Below, one piece after another: positions 42,838 to 51,714 of a stretch of 64,000 nt of DNA. Source of the stretch: Arthrobacter sp. B2a2-09 (GTDB taxonomy: Bacteria; Actinomycetota; Actinomycetes; Actinomycetales; Micrococcaceae); contig NZ_JAMXIC010000005.1 in the NCBI RefSeq assembly GCF_027587375.1, positions 186,001 to 250,000 on the forward strand, given 5' to 3'. Made by a program: the position numbers and the translations under genes. A model generated the notes under the pieces. The model was not told the origin of the DNA. It did no database searches and saw only the letters and a list, made by a program, of their open reading frames with translations. The first letter of the stretch is position 1, and the number at the start of each line of letters is the position of its first letter.

Positions 42838-44651
42838 CAGGCGGTTTGTGCCCTTTTAGGCAACTTCGGCGTGCTTTTCAAAGGGGACCTCGGCTTGGCG
42901 TCCTCCAAAGTGGATGACAGCAGCATCCGGGTGTACGCATCCTGCGGAGCCGAGAAGAGATCCTGGACGGAGGCAGTTTCAACGATTTTCCCGGTATGCA
43001 TAACGGCCACGCGATCACAGATGTCGGCAACGACGCCGAAATCGTGGGTCACGAGGATGACGCCCATATTGCGTTCTGCCTGCAGGGAACGGATCAGGTC
43101 GAGTATTTCGGCCTGGACCGTGACGTCCAAAGCGGTAGTCGGCTCGTCCGCGATCAGTAGATCCGGATCGCATGAAATCGCTCCGGCGATGAGTACGCGC
43201 TGTGCCATGCCTCCGGATATTTGATGCGGGTACGAGGAGTAGACCCGGGCAGGGTCGTTGATGCCCACGCGTTCAAGGAGAGCGAGCAGGAGTGTCTTTG
43301 CCTCCTTGGCTGAGACCTTCATGTGCTGGCGCACAGGCTCCGCCAATTGGGAACCGATGGTGAACGATGGGTCCAGGTTGGACATAGGTTCCTGTGGCAC
43401 ATAGGCGATGCGCTTTCCACGGAGTCGATTCATCGCGCTACGCCCCAGCCCTTTGAGCTCCACGCCGTCAAACAGCAGCCGGCCAGCCGAAACCCGCGCC
43501 TCTGGCGGCAACAGGCCCAGAAGGGAAAAGGCTGTCTGGCTCTTGCCGGAACCGGATTCTCCCACTAGTCCCAGGACCTGGCCGCGGCAGACAGTCAGGG
43601 ATACCCCGTCCACCACGGTTCGCCGACCGCCGTCGACCGGGTAATCCACCATCAGATTGTCCACTGCAAGGAGGACATCGTCCGCCACATCGGCGAAATC
43701 GGCAGGCGCCGATCCTTCGCTCGACGATGAGGCATCACGGACGCGATCTGAGCGTCGTGTGGGCCGCCTCCTGGAGCCGGAGAGGGTGTCGCGCAGGGAG
43801 TTGGCCAGCAGGGCGAGCGAGGCCGTGGTCATGCAGATGATCAGCGCAGGCCATAGGAGCAACAGCGGCGCCGAGTAGATGTTGGCGAACGCGTCGTTCA
43901 ACATTGCCCCCCAGCTGGCTTCGGTAGGAGAACCCAGACCCAGGAAGGCAATGCCTGCCTGGATGCCGATGGAAACACCGAAGATCTGGGCAGCCTGGAT
44001 GATGGAAGGAGCTTGGACAACAGGAAGGATGTGCCGGCGCATGATCCGTGCATCAGACAGCCCCGAAACCTTCGCCGCGTCAACGAACAGTTCCTCGCGC
44101 ACTGATACTACGGATGCCCGAACCAAGCGGTAGACGGACGGTGAAACGATGAGTCCCAGGACCGCCATGGCGACGTAGGTACTCTGGGAAACCGCGGCCA
44201 TCACCACAAGGAGGATGATGATGGCAGGGACCGCCATGATGAAGTTGCTGGCCCACGCCAGGATAGCGTCGGCACGTCCGCGATAGTAGCCGCCAAAGAG
44301 ACCGGCGGGCACGCCCACGGCAAACGCGACTAAAACGGCCACACAGGCTGCAGCCAGACTGGTCTGACCTCCGTACAGCAACCGGGCCACAACGTCGCGC
44401 CCCACGCCATCGGCACCGAGGGGGTGTTGCTGGCTCATTGGCGCAAGGGTCTCGGCAAGCGATGACTTAATCGGATCCTGGTCCGTGAGGAAAGGAGCGA
44501 GGACGCTCGCAGCCGTCAGCAGTAACAAGACGACGATGCAGCAGATGGCGACGGGGTCCTGAAGCAGCCTGACGACGATGTGACGGCGCCTAGCTGTCTC
44601 CCCGCTCGCAGCAGCGGCGGCCACTGTGCCGTCAATGGGAGGAACAGTCAT
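42837..44651 (-). CDS. fused ABC permease-ATPase (DppC-DppD type)
   Basis: 604 residues, two proteins joined. Residues ~1-290: DppC-like permease with an N-terminal membrane helix, then PLGADGVGRDVVARLLYGGQ, the EAA-loop region EELFVDAAKVSGLSDARIMR and about five more helices. A linker of about 35 residues (RRPTRRSDRVRDASSSSEGS) leads to residues ~325-600: DppD-like ATPase with LVGESGSGKSQTAF, HQISGGMAQRVLIAGA and LLIADEPTTALD. In most transporters these are separate genes. The stop of the permease gene at 44648 overlaps the start here. Confidence 0.95.
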   Translation of the reverse strand: MTVPPIDGTVAAAAASGETARRRHIVVRLLQDPVAICCIVVLLLLTAASVLAPFLTDQDPIKSSLAETLAPMSQQHPLGADGVGRDVVARLLYGGQTSLAAACVAVLVAFAVGVPAGLFGGYYRGRADAILAWASNFIMAVPAIIILLVVMAAVSQSTYVAMAVLGLIVSPSVYRLVRASVVSVREELFVDAAKVSGLSDARIMRRHILPVVQAPSIIQAAQIFGVSIGIQAGIAFLGLGSPTEASWGAMLNDAFANIYSAPLLLLWPALIICMTTASLALLANSLRDTLSGSRRRPTRRSDRVRDASSSSEGSAPADFADVADDVLLAVDNLMVDYPVDGGRRTVVDGVSLTVCRGQVLGLVGESGSGKSQTAFSLLGLLPPEARVSAGRLLFDGVELKGLGRSAMNRLRGKRIAYVPQEPMSNLDPSFTIGSQLAEPVRQHMKVSAKEAKTLLLALLERVGINDPARVYSSYPHQISGGMAQRVLIAGAISCDPDLLIADEPTTALDVTVQAEILDLIRSLQAERNMGVILVTHDFGVVADICDRVAVMHTGKIVETASVQDLFSAPQDAYTRMLLSSTLEDAKPRSPLKSTPKLPKRAQTA

Positions 44652-45589
44652 TCTGCACGCACCTTGGGGTTGAGCCAGCCGTAGGCCAGGTCAGCAATGA
44701 GATTTACAACGACAACGATCAGAACCATCACGATCACGACGCCCAGCACCACCGGTGCGTCCCCTTGGACCGCCGCCGAAGTGGCGATGCTGCCGATGCC
44801 GCGAAGGCCGAAGACTTTTTCGACGATGACCGCTCCTCCGACCAGTCCAATGAATTGAAGGGAGAGCACGGTAACAGCCGGGGGTGCCGCATTGCGGAGG
44901 ACGTGCTTGAATACAATCCGCCCGTCACTCAAGCCGCGGCTGCGGAGTGTGCGAACGTAGTCCAGTTTGAGAACGTCAAGCATGGAGCCGCGAAGTTGCT
45001 GGGTGGTTGCTGCGGTGGCTCCGAATGCCAGTGCAATCGACGGCAAGGTAATGGATCGCAGCCATTCAACGGCAGAGCGCTGGAACGGCACGAAACCTGT
45101 CGCTGGGAGCCAACCAAGGTTCACCGCGACCACCATGGCCAGAACGAGCGCGACGAGGAAGCCGGGGATCGAATCGGCCAGTACCGCCGAAGCCTGGACG
45201 GTCTTATCGAACCAGCCGGCACGGAGAGCCGCCAGCGAGCCCAGGACGACACTGACCAAGGCTGACAGGAGCAAAGCACCGAAAATGATCGAAAGGGTTA
45301 CCGGCAGGCCATTCAGCAGCGTGGTCGAGACGGGCACGTTGTTGAACCAGGACTTGCCCAGGTCGCCGCTGAGGGTGGTGCCGAGCCAGTCAAAGTAACG
45401 GACTCCGAGCGGTCGGTTGAGTCCTAGTTCCGCGGCCTTGGCCAAGGCCTGCTCCGGCGTTGCCGTTTCCCCCACAATATTGCGAGCCACGTCAGATCCC
45501 GTGTAGTTCAGCATGATGTAGGTTGCGCTGGCGACCAGGATCACGAGCAGGATCCCTGCCAGTAGGCGCCGAATCAGAAACACGACCAT
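44648..45589 (-). CDS. dipeptide/oligopeptide ABC transporter permease (DppB-type)
   Basis: 313 residues with six predicted membrane helices. N-terminal LIRRLLAGILLVILVASATY, PLGVRYFDWLGTTLSGDLGK, and the EAA loop KLDYVRTLRSRGLSDGRIVF, then the final VNLIADLAYGWLNPKVR tail. It partners with the fused permease-ATPase (overlap at 44648-44651). Cytoplasmic membrane. Confidence 0.95.
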   Translation of the reverse strand: MVVFLIRRLLAGILLVILVASATYIMLNYTGSDVARNIVGETATPEQALAKAAELGLNRPLGVRYFDWLGTTLSGDLGKSWFNNVPVSTTLLNGLPVTLSIIFGALLLSALVSVVLGSLAALRAGWFDKTVQASAVLADSIPGFLVALVLAMVVAVNLGWLPATGFVPFQRSAVEWLRSITLPSIALAFGATAATTQQLRGSMLDVLKLDYVRTLRSRGLSDGRIVFKHVLRNAAPPAVTVLSLQFIGLVGGAVIVEKVFGLRGIGSIATSAAVQGDAPVVLGVVIVMVLIVVVVNLIADLAYGWLNPKVRAE

Positions 45590-45631
45590 CCCGTCCTCCT
45601 TCTATCTATTGGTGGTCTAGTGCCGGGGGTT

Positions 45632-47149
45632 TTAGCTGGCCGGCTTGAAGTTGAACAGAGGCGGGGTCTGGTAGAACGGGTGCATAGTGACTTGGACGTT
45701 CTTCGAGGACGCGTAGACGTCCTTCACCACGTCCCAGGGTGCATCCCAAGCCTGCTGGACCAAGTACGTGTTCAGTTCCTTATACAGGGCGACCTGCGCA
45801 GATCCGGTGGAGGCGCTGATCCGGGACAACAAGTCAGTTACATGCTTGTCTTCGTAGTGCAATGGGTTCCACGTGGCCTGCTTAGAAACGATGAGCTGGA
45901 TGGCGATCCAGGGATCGACGCCACCTGTCTTGAAGTAGGACATGGCGTACTTGCCGGCAAGAATTGAGGGCATGAATTGATCGAACGGAATTTTGTCCAG
46001 CTTGACCCTCACACCGATGTTCCCCAACTGCTCAACCATGGCTGCTTGCATCTCCGGGAAGAGCGACGAAATGTCGGGCATGACAACGTCGAAACCATTC
46101 GGGTAACCGGCTTCAGCGAGCAGCGCTTTGGCTTTCGCGGGGTCATATTTGTAGGTTTGGTCCAGTTCCGGCACAAAAGCTTCGCTGTCAGAAGTGAAAT
46201 GCTGGGTTGTCGGCGTCCCCAGGCCCTTCTTGGCGATTTTTACAATGGATGCGCTGTCGAACGCGTAGTTGAGGGCTTGGCGCACCCGGACATCGGCAAG
46301 AGCCGGTACGATCGTGCCCTTCTTGTCCCAGATGTAAAGTCCTTCAACGACCCCGGGAGTAACCGTGTCAACCTTGAGGCCGCCGGCCTTGACAGCGTCA
46401 ACACGGTCCGGGGAAATGCTGGCGCTGTCGAGCTGGCCAGACAGAAGAGCATTGGTCCGCGCCGTCGGGTCAGACATCGTCTTGATGTCCACTTTCGCAA
46501 ACGGGTAGGAACTCTTATCCCAATAGTTCGGGTTCGCTACGAACCCGTACTCGGTGCCAGCCGTAGTGGCCGCCGGGTCGAGGGTGTAGGGTCCCGAACC
46601 GACGGGGACCTGGGGACTCGTGAGTGATTTCGGGCTGGCGATCATGCCGGGAACATTCGCCAGGCTCCTCAGAAGCGACGGAGTCGGGGTGGACAACTTA
46701 ACCAGCACGGTGGCCGGATCGGTAACTTGAACGTCGGAAATTGCTTTGATCAGGGCTGCAGCTTCACCTTTGCCGGCTTTGGTGTGAAGCAGGTTGGCCT
46801 TGACCGCTTCGGCATCCAGCGGCGTTCCGTCGCTGAACTTCACGTCGGCCCGCAGTTTAAGCGTAAGTGTTGTCAGGGTTGCGTCGTATTGCCACGAAGT
46901 CGCGAGGTTCGCGGTGGGAGCACCCTTGGAGTCCATGTGCAGCAGCGCATCGAAGACCGGTTCGTAGTACTGCTCCGCATTCCCCATTCCTGCTTCGGCC
47001 AGATCCCAGGACTTCAGGGCCTGGGACGAAGCGAGATTCAGCGTGCCACCGGCTTTGGCGCCACCTGATGCCGCGCCCCCGCTACCCCCGCATGCTGACA
47101 TCGCCAGCGCCAGCGACAAGGCGCCGGCGAGTATGAGCTTTCGTTTCAT
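45632..47149 (-). CDS. ABC transporter substrate-binding lipoprotein (DppA-type)
   Basis: 505 residues from MKRKLILAGALSLALAMSAC at 47149; the lipobox (LAMSAC-GG) makes Cys20 the lipidated residue. Family 5 solute-binding protein: GTLNLASSQALKSWDLAEAG, the peptide-transporter signature LRADVKFSDGTPLDAEAVKA, and VRVRQALNYAFDSASIVKIA. Ligands of this family include peptides, opines and some sugars. First gene of the transporter operon; ribosome site GAGGAGTAAGACC. Confidence 0.95.
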   Translation of the reverse strand: MKRKLILAGALSLALAMSACGGSGGAASGGAKAGGTLNLASSQALKSWDLAEAGMGNAEQYYEPVFDALLHMDSKGAPTANLATSWQYDATLTTLTLKLRADVKFSDGTPLDAEAVKANLLHTKAGKGEAAALIKAISDVQVTDPATVLVKLSTPTPSLLRSLANVPGMIASPKSLTSPQVPVGSGPYTLDPAATTAGTEYGFVANPNYWDKSSYPFAKVDIKTMSDPTARTNALLSGQLDSASISPDRVDAVKAGGLKVDTVTPGVVEGLYIWDKKGTIVPALADVRVRQALNYAFDSASIVKIAKKGLGTPTTQHFTSDSEAFVPELDQTYKYDPAKAKALLAEAGYPNGFDVVMPDISSLFPEMQAAMVEQLGNIGVRVKLDKIPFDQFMPSILAGKYAMSYFKTGGVDPWIAIQLIVSKQATWNPLHYEDKHVTDLLSRISASTGSAQVALYKELNTYLVQQAWDAPWDVVKDVYASSKNVQVTMHPFYQTPPLFNFKPAS

Positions 47150-47396
47150 GGTCTTACTCCTCGTTGGGGGATTCTCTGGATGACTGGAAAACAATGGGTT
47201 CTGTCCGCATTGGGTGCTTGAATGATCTGGGATTGTCAGCAGCCGCGGTGCTGGCGAGCTTGGGGTCAGTCACGCCTGCCTGCGCGGCTATTTCGCGATT
47301 CGCGGTCGGCGTGGATTCGCGTTCCGGCGTCCCTGGCGCTTTGCTGTGGCCCATGTCACCTCTTTGTTTAAGCATCATTTAGCATTCATCTGTTCG

Positions 47397-47426
47397 CAAG
47401 ATGCCGGAATTAGTTTTCTAATCGGC
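47397..47426. promoter_or_regulatory. candidate ROK operator, copy C (CAAGATGCCG + dyad)
   Basis: CAAGATGCCG followed by GAATTAGTTTTCTAATCGGC, a dyad (ATTAG / CTAAT within GCCG / CGGC). It spans the stop of the TIM-barrel gene (47418) and lies about 250 bp upstream of the dppA-type gene. The first ten bases match the sites at 50441 and 53064; the rest diverges. Confidence 0.45.
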
Positions 47427-48326
47427 GTTATTCTGACGAAATCTGTTCGACAACCAGGTGCCGCAGCGCATGATGCTGTCCTCGGGTGTGCTTGTGCCGC
47501 GATCGACTTCCACCACCACCCACCCGCGAAAATTCGGTCCCGCAGCAGCGAGTACTTCTTCGATGTTGGCGTCTCCCGAGCCCGGTTCGGTCCAGAAGCC
47601 TCCGAGCACCGTCGAACGATAGTCGATACCTTCCGTGCGGCTCTGCTTCGCTAGGTGACCGTGGTAGTCCTTGATGTGGATTCCGGCCACGCGGGTTGCG
47701 TACTCGGCTACGATGTGCGCCGGATTTACCCCGGTCCATGCCAAGTGGCCGGCGTCGGGGCCGAAGCTGAGCACGCCGTCATCGACGGTGTCGAGGACGA
47801 AGCGGGCCTCGTCAACGGTCTCGATCCAAGTTCCGATGTGAGGGTGGAGCGCGGGCACCGCGCCCTCGCCAGCCATAATAGTTGCGGCGTCCGCGAGATA
47901 GTCACGAACAGCATCGAGGCGGGCGGCGTTGAAGTCGAATCCAACCCCCGGATGAGCGACCCGCACAGCTTCCTTGTCCATGCCCATCGCCAGGAACACG
48001 AGAGGCTCGCCCACCCCGACGTTGTTTGCGGCTGTTACCCGTGCACGTTCCAGAAAGGGCTGCCTGGCGGCCGCGTCTTCGAACCACGGCATGGGGACAT
48101 AGCCCGGGCCTGGCCTAATCCCTGCACGGGCGAGCTGTTCCCGATACTCATTGGGCGTTGTTCCGGCCGGAACCTCAGTCTTGATGGCGGTAAAGCCGCT
48201 GGCCGCGATCACCGGTAGTCTCCGGTCAAGGGGTGGTGCCTGCCTTGGGTCGATCCAGCCGTCGTCGGTTGCAAGCCATTGGATGGGATTGAGGGCGAAT
48301 TGGCTCTTGGAAACGTCCATGGGCAT
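47418..48326 (-). CDS. IolE/MocC-like TIM-barrel sugar-phosphate isomerase/epimerase, copy 1
   Basis: 302 residues from MPMDVSKSQFALNPIQW (ATG 48326, or ATG 48320). AP-endonuclease-2/xylose isomerase-like barrel: VPALHPHIGTWIET with metal His, FGPDAGHLAWTGVNP (Asp/His ligands), HIKDYHGHLAKQ and WVVVEVDRG (Glu). Motif set is that of inosose dehydratase and MocC. It is paralogous to the neighbour at 48332-49240, with the same length. They lie in tandem with only 5 bp between. Confidence 0.9.
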   Translation of the reverse strand: MPMDVSKSQFALNPIQWLATDDGWIDPRQAPPLDRRLPVIAASGFTAIKTEVPAGTTPNEYREQLARAGIRPGPGYVPMPWFEDAAARQPFLERARVTAANNVGVGEPLVFLAMGMDKEAVRVAHPGVGFDFNAARLDAVRDYLADAATIMAGEGAVPALHPHIGTWIETVDEARFVLDTVDDGVLSFGPDAGHLAWTGVNPAHIVAEYATRVAGIHIKDYHGHLAKQSRTEGIDYRSTVLGGFWTEPGSGDANIEEVLAAAGPNFRGWVVVEVDRGTSTPEDSIMRCGTWLSNRFRQNNAD

Positions 48327-48331
48327 CCCTC

Positions 48332-49240
48332 TTAGCGTGACGCAGTTTCCAGGCCGAAGTTTGCCGTAAACCATCGGCCGCAAAGGTCGATGCTCTCTTC
48401 CGGAGCTTCGGTTGTACCGCGGTCCACTTCTACGACCACCCATCCTCCGAAATCATCGCCGGCAGCGGCCAGGATTCCAGGAATGTCCGCGTCTCCGGTT
48501 CCCGGTTCAGTCCAGATCCCTGCACGGACGGTGGACCTGTAGTCGATGTCCTCGGTGCGGCTCTTCAGTGCGAGATCTAGTCGGTAGTCCTTGATGTGGA
48601 TCCCGGCGACTCGGGTGCGGTATTCGGCGATGATCAGGGTTGGATCGATGCCTGTCCAAGCAAAATGTCCGGCGTCGGGGCCGAATTTAAGGATCTTCTC
48701 GTCGACAGTATCCAGGATGAAGCGGGCGTCCTCCGCGGTTTCCACCCAGGTTCCGATGTGCGGGTGCAGGGCGGCAACACCGCCTTCCGCGGTAATGATC
48801 TCAGCAGCTTCGGCGAGGTAGTCCCGGACCTGTTCCAGCCGTGATGGGTTATCGTCGTGCCCGACGGCGGGATGTGCCACTCGCGGCGCGTCACGTTGCA
48901 TACCCATTGCCAGGAAGAGCAGCTCATTGCCAAGCTCAACATTGTTGGCGGCCAGTATCTTGGCGCGTTCGAGGTATTGCGCCCTGTCGGCGGATTGCTC
49001 CTCCCAGGGTATTCCGACGTATCCCGGACCCGGGCGAATACCGGCGGCTTTAAGGGCCTGAGCATATTCGGCCACGCTGGAGCCGGACGGAACTTCGGAT
49101 TGGATCGCGGTGAAGCCGGCGGCAGCAATCCTGGCAAGGCGATCGGGGAGCGCGGGTGCTAGGCCGGGGTTGATCCATCCGTCTTCAGTGGCGACCCACT
49201 GGAGCGGATTGATGGCGAACTGGCTGGGGGAGATAGGCAA
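48332..49240 (-). CDS. IolE/MocC-like TIM-barrel sugar-phosphate isomerase/epimerase, copy 2
   Basis: 302 residues if translation starts at the TTG at 49240, reading LPISPSQFAINPLQWVATED. This makes it exactly the length of copy 1 and aligns its N-terminus with that paralogue; the longer open frame to 49444 is not native. Motifs: VAALHPHIGTWVET, FGPDAGHFAWTGIDP, HIKDYRLDLALK, WVVVEVDRG. The two copies share most motif residues, so they are a recent duplication or act on related isomers. Confidence 0.9.
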   Translation of the reverse strand: MPISPSQFAINPLQWVATEDGWINPGLAPALPDRLARIAAAGFTAIQSEVPSGSSVAEYAQALKAAGIRPGPGYVGIPWEEQSADRAQYLERAKILAANNVELGNELLFLAMGMQRDAPRVAHPAVGHDDNPSRLEQVRDYLAEAAEIITAEGGVAALHPHIGTWVETAEDARFILDTVDEKILKFGPDAGHFAWTGIDPTLIIAEYRTRVAGIHIKDYRLDLALKSRTEDIDYRSTVRAGIWTEPGTGDADIPGILAAAGDDFGGWVVVEVDRGTTEAPEESIDLCGRWFTANFGLETASR

Positions 49241-49280
49241 AATGAAAACTCTTTTCGATGGTGTGGGGCCGAAGCCTGGG

Positions 49281-50375
49281 TCAGGAATTGAAAAGCGGTG
49301 CCGGACGCTCGGTCCAGCTTTCAAGGATGATGGTTTGCTTGGCGGCTGCTGCCTCGTCGATCGCGAGCATGGCGTCCAGGACGTGGAAAGCGAAGCCTGA
49401 ACTGGCCCGATGCGGTCCACCGGCAAGTGCTCCCGCAAGATCATTTACCCCGAGTCCACGGCGGTGCTGCTCTGGCGTGCCAACGGCCCCGAACAGGGGT
49501 GTCACAGGCTCAAGCACTTGCCACTCGCTGTGTTCGCGCCGCTTGAGCCGCACATCGCCGTCGAAGGTATTCGGGTCATTGAGGCTCAGTGTGCCTTCGG
49601 TTCCGTATATCTCGATCCTGGGCAGAGTGGTGTCCCAGACGTCGAAGCTCATAAGAATCGTCCCGATGGCGCCGGAGGCGAATGAGAAGACAGCGGATGC
49701 GTGTGTGTTGACGGTGACCGGGATTTCGTCCACGGTCCGGTCTGGTGCCGTGACAATTCTCGTTTCGGACCCGATGCGTGCGTCTGCGCTTACTCGGCGG
49801 ATCGGACCGAGGCAGTTCACGAGCGCTGCGATGTAGTACGGTCCCATGTCCATGACCGGTCCGCCTCCCTGCTCGAAGAGGAAGCCGGGGCTCGGGTGCC
49901 AGGTTTCTGCCCGAGAAGAGCGGACGAAGGCGCTTGCTCCGATCGGTGTGCCGATGTAGCCGGAGTCTATGGCGTGCCGGGCCGTTTGCCCTGCGCTGCC
50001 CAGGAACGTGTCCGGTGCGGAACCGAGAATGCCGGGATTCTCGCGTTCGGCCTTCAGCATGAGCAGCCCATCCTCGCGGGTCGTCGCCAGGGGCTTCTCC
50101 ACGTAGACGCTCTTCCCGGCCTCCAGCGCCTGGATGACAGTCCTGGCGTGCAGATTCGGCGGTGTCAGGTTGATGACGACGTCGATGCTGCCGTCGGCAA
50201 GGAGCGCATCTGCGCTGCCGGAACGCGGCACGGTGAATTCCGCGGCAAGCGAGGCTGCCCGCGCATGGTCGATGTCTGCGATGTATCCGACCTTTAGTTC
50301 GGCGTACTTTTGCAGGCCTTGCATGTAGCGGGCGGAGATATTCCCGGCGCCCACGATGCCGATGTTAAGAGTCAC
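49281..50375 (-). CDS. Gfo/Idh/MocA-family oxidoreductase, second copy
   Basis: 364 residues from the GTG at 50375 (VTLNIGIVGAGNISARYMQG), with AAAGGAAACTCA ahead. Rossmann motif GIVGAGNISARYM, then NLTPPNLHARTVIQALEAGK, VEKPLATTREDG and the C-terminal domain with VMDMGPYYIAALVNCLGPIR. Cyclitol or sugar dehydrogenase. Divergent from the ROK gene; the operator at 50441 lies between them. Heads the two TIM-barrel genes. Confidence 0.9.
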   Translation of the reverse strand: MTLNIGIVGAGNISARYMQGLQKYAELKVGYIADIDHARAASLAAEFTVPRSGSADALLADGSIDVVINLTPPNLHARTVIQALEAGKSVYVEKPLATTREDGLLMLKAERENPGILGSAPDTFLGSAGQTARHAIDSGYIGTPIGASAFVRSSRAETWHPSPGFLFEQGGGPVMDMGPYYIAALVNCLGPIRRVSADARIGSETRIVTAPDRTVDEIPVTVNTHASAVFSFASGAIGTILMSFDVWDTTLPRIEIYGTEGTLSLNDPNTFDGDVRLKRREHSEWQVLEPVTPLFGAVGTPEQHRRGLGVNDLAGALAGGPHRASSGFAFHVLDAMLAIDEAAAAKQTIILESWTERPAPLFNS

Positions 50376-50440
50376 TGAGTTTCCTTTCAATAGGCTGGAA
50401 AGCCACTATCGGCAGGCTATCCGCGGTGGTCTTTGCGCCA

Positions 50441-50476
50441 CAAGATGCCGATTTAAGTCCGATTATCGGACTTAAA
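50441..50476. promoter_or_regulatory. candidate ROK operator, copy A (25-bp palindrome)
   Basis: CAAGATGCCGA, then TTTAAGTCCGAT-T-ATCGGACTTAAA, a palindrome with perfect 12-bp arms (50452-50476). It sits between the divergent starts of the oxidoreductase (50375) and the ROK regulator (50503), the expected place for autoregulation. Confidence 0.75.
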
Positions 50477-50502
50477 ATGCTGATCCGGGTCATAATGGTT
50501 TC

Positions 50503-51714
50503 ATGAATGGACTACCTACGGATCGATCGCCGGCCAATACGATCCTGCGCCTCGTGGCAGCAGGCGTCGTGTCGAGCCGTGCCCAAGCCGCCCGGGTGAC
50601 CGGGATGGCGAGGTCGACTATCGGCCTTCATGTGGACCAGATGCTCCGTGACGGAGTTCTGGCCGAGACTGAGGAGCCCCAAGGCGCCAGAGGCCGACCG
50701 GCAAAGGAACTAACAATCGGAAAGGGCGCAGGCTATGTGGTGGATGTGATCTTTGATCGCACCAATACTTGCGTGGCAATATCCGACGCCAGCGCCGCCA
50801 TCGTAGATTCGCGCGTCATCGAGATACTCCTGAATCCTGACCCCGAGGCTGTGCTGCAAAGAGTCTTTGAGGCCGCGGACGAGCTCTTGGCCGGCCATGG
50901 CCTTGAACTCGCCGACATCCGCCAGGTCATCGCCAGCGTTCCCGCGCCCGTCGACTTCCACAAAGGAGTCACCGCGCATCGAACCATCATGGCCGGCTGG
51001 GAGAGGATCCAGATCGCCGGAATCCTCAGTGAGCATTTCGAATGTCCGGCACTCATGGACAACGACGCGAACCTCATGGCGCTGGGGGCTGCCACAACCC
51101 TGCATGCGGACGAGCTACCTCTGCTGCATTTGCAGCTTTCAACGGGGATCGGTGCCGGACTCATCACTTCCGACGCCAAGATCCACCGCGGCGCCGATGG
51201 GTCCGCGGGAGACATCGGTCACCTGCGCATTGACAGTCGGTCTGAGGCGCGCTGCCAATGCGGCAAGGTTGGCTGCATTGGTGCATATGCAAGTCTCCAT
51301 GCCGTGATGTCCCAGCTCGGCATAGAACGGGGCACTGACGCTGACCCGCGGTCTGACCGAAAGGCGCTGATGCAGCTTGTTCGACGCGCCGATCCCGCAG
51401 CCACGGCGGCGCTGCGCGATGCCGCCGTGCACCTTGGACACTTGACGGCAATTCTGGTGGACATGTTCAACCCCAGGACGATCGTCCTTGGCGGGGCGAT
51501 GGTTGAACTCAGCGACGATGTGCTCTCAACCATCAGGGGCGTCGTGTACCAAGAGGCGATGTCCATCGCTACCCGCAGGTTGGTGATCAGCCCGTCGCGC
51601 CTGGGTAACAAGGCGGCCCTGGTAGGGGCTGCGCGTCTGGGAGCGGATGAGCTGCTCGAAGCCTCGCCCCGAACCGTCGCCCATGTCGTCCGCCACGCGG
51701 ATGCGGTCCGCTAG
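50503..51714 (+). CDS. ROK-family transcriptional repressor
   Basis: 403 residues. N-terminal winged helix-turn-helix (RLVAAGVVSSRAQAARVTGM, RSTIGLHVDQMLRDGVLAET) followed by a ROK domain. Zn motif CQCGKVGCIGAYAS and LSTGIGAGLITSDAKIHRGA are visible, plus MIGHLRID-type glycine loops (GSAGDIGHLRIDS). NagC/XylR-type: binds a sugar or sugar-like effector and controls the nearby catabolic genes. The stop overlaps that of the amidohydrolase (convergent). Confidence 0.95.
   Translation: MNGLPTDRSPANTILRLVAAGVVSSRAQAARVTGMARSTIGLHVDQMLRDGVLAETEEPQGARGRPAKELTIGKGAGYVVDVIFDRTNTCVAISDASAAIVDSRVIEILLNPDPEAVLQRVFEAADELLAGHGLELADIRQVIASVPAPVDFHKGVTAHRTIMAGWERIQIAGILSEHFECPALMDNDANLMALGAATTLHADELPLLHLQLSTGIGAGLITSDAKIHRGADGSAGDIGHLRIDSRSEARCQCGKVGCIGAYASLHAVMSQLGIERGTDADPRSDRKALMQLVRRADPAATAALRDAAVHLGHLTAILVDMFNPRTIVLGGAMVELSDDVLSTIRGVVYQEAMSIATRRLVISPSRLGNKAALVGAARLGADELLEASPRTVAHVVRHADAVR

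Noticed and set aside
47154..47378. 74-codon minus-strand ORF ahead of the dppA-type gene
   Set aside because: Low-complexity Thr/Ser/Pro-rich product, no ribosome site of note; most likely the 5' leader of the transporter operon.
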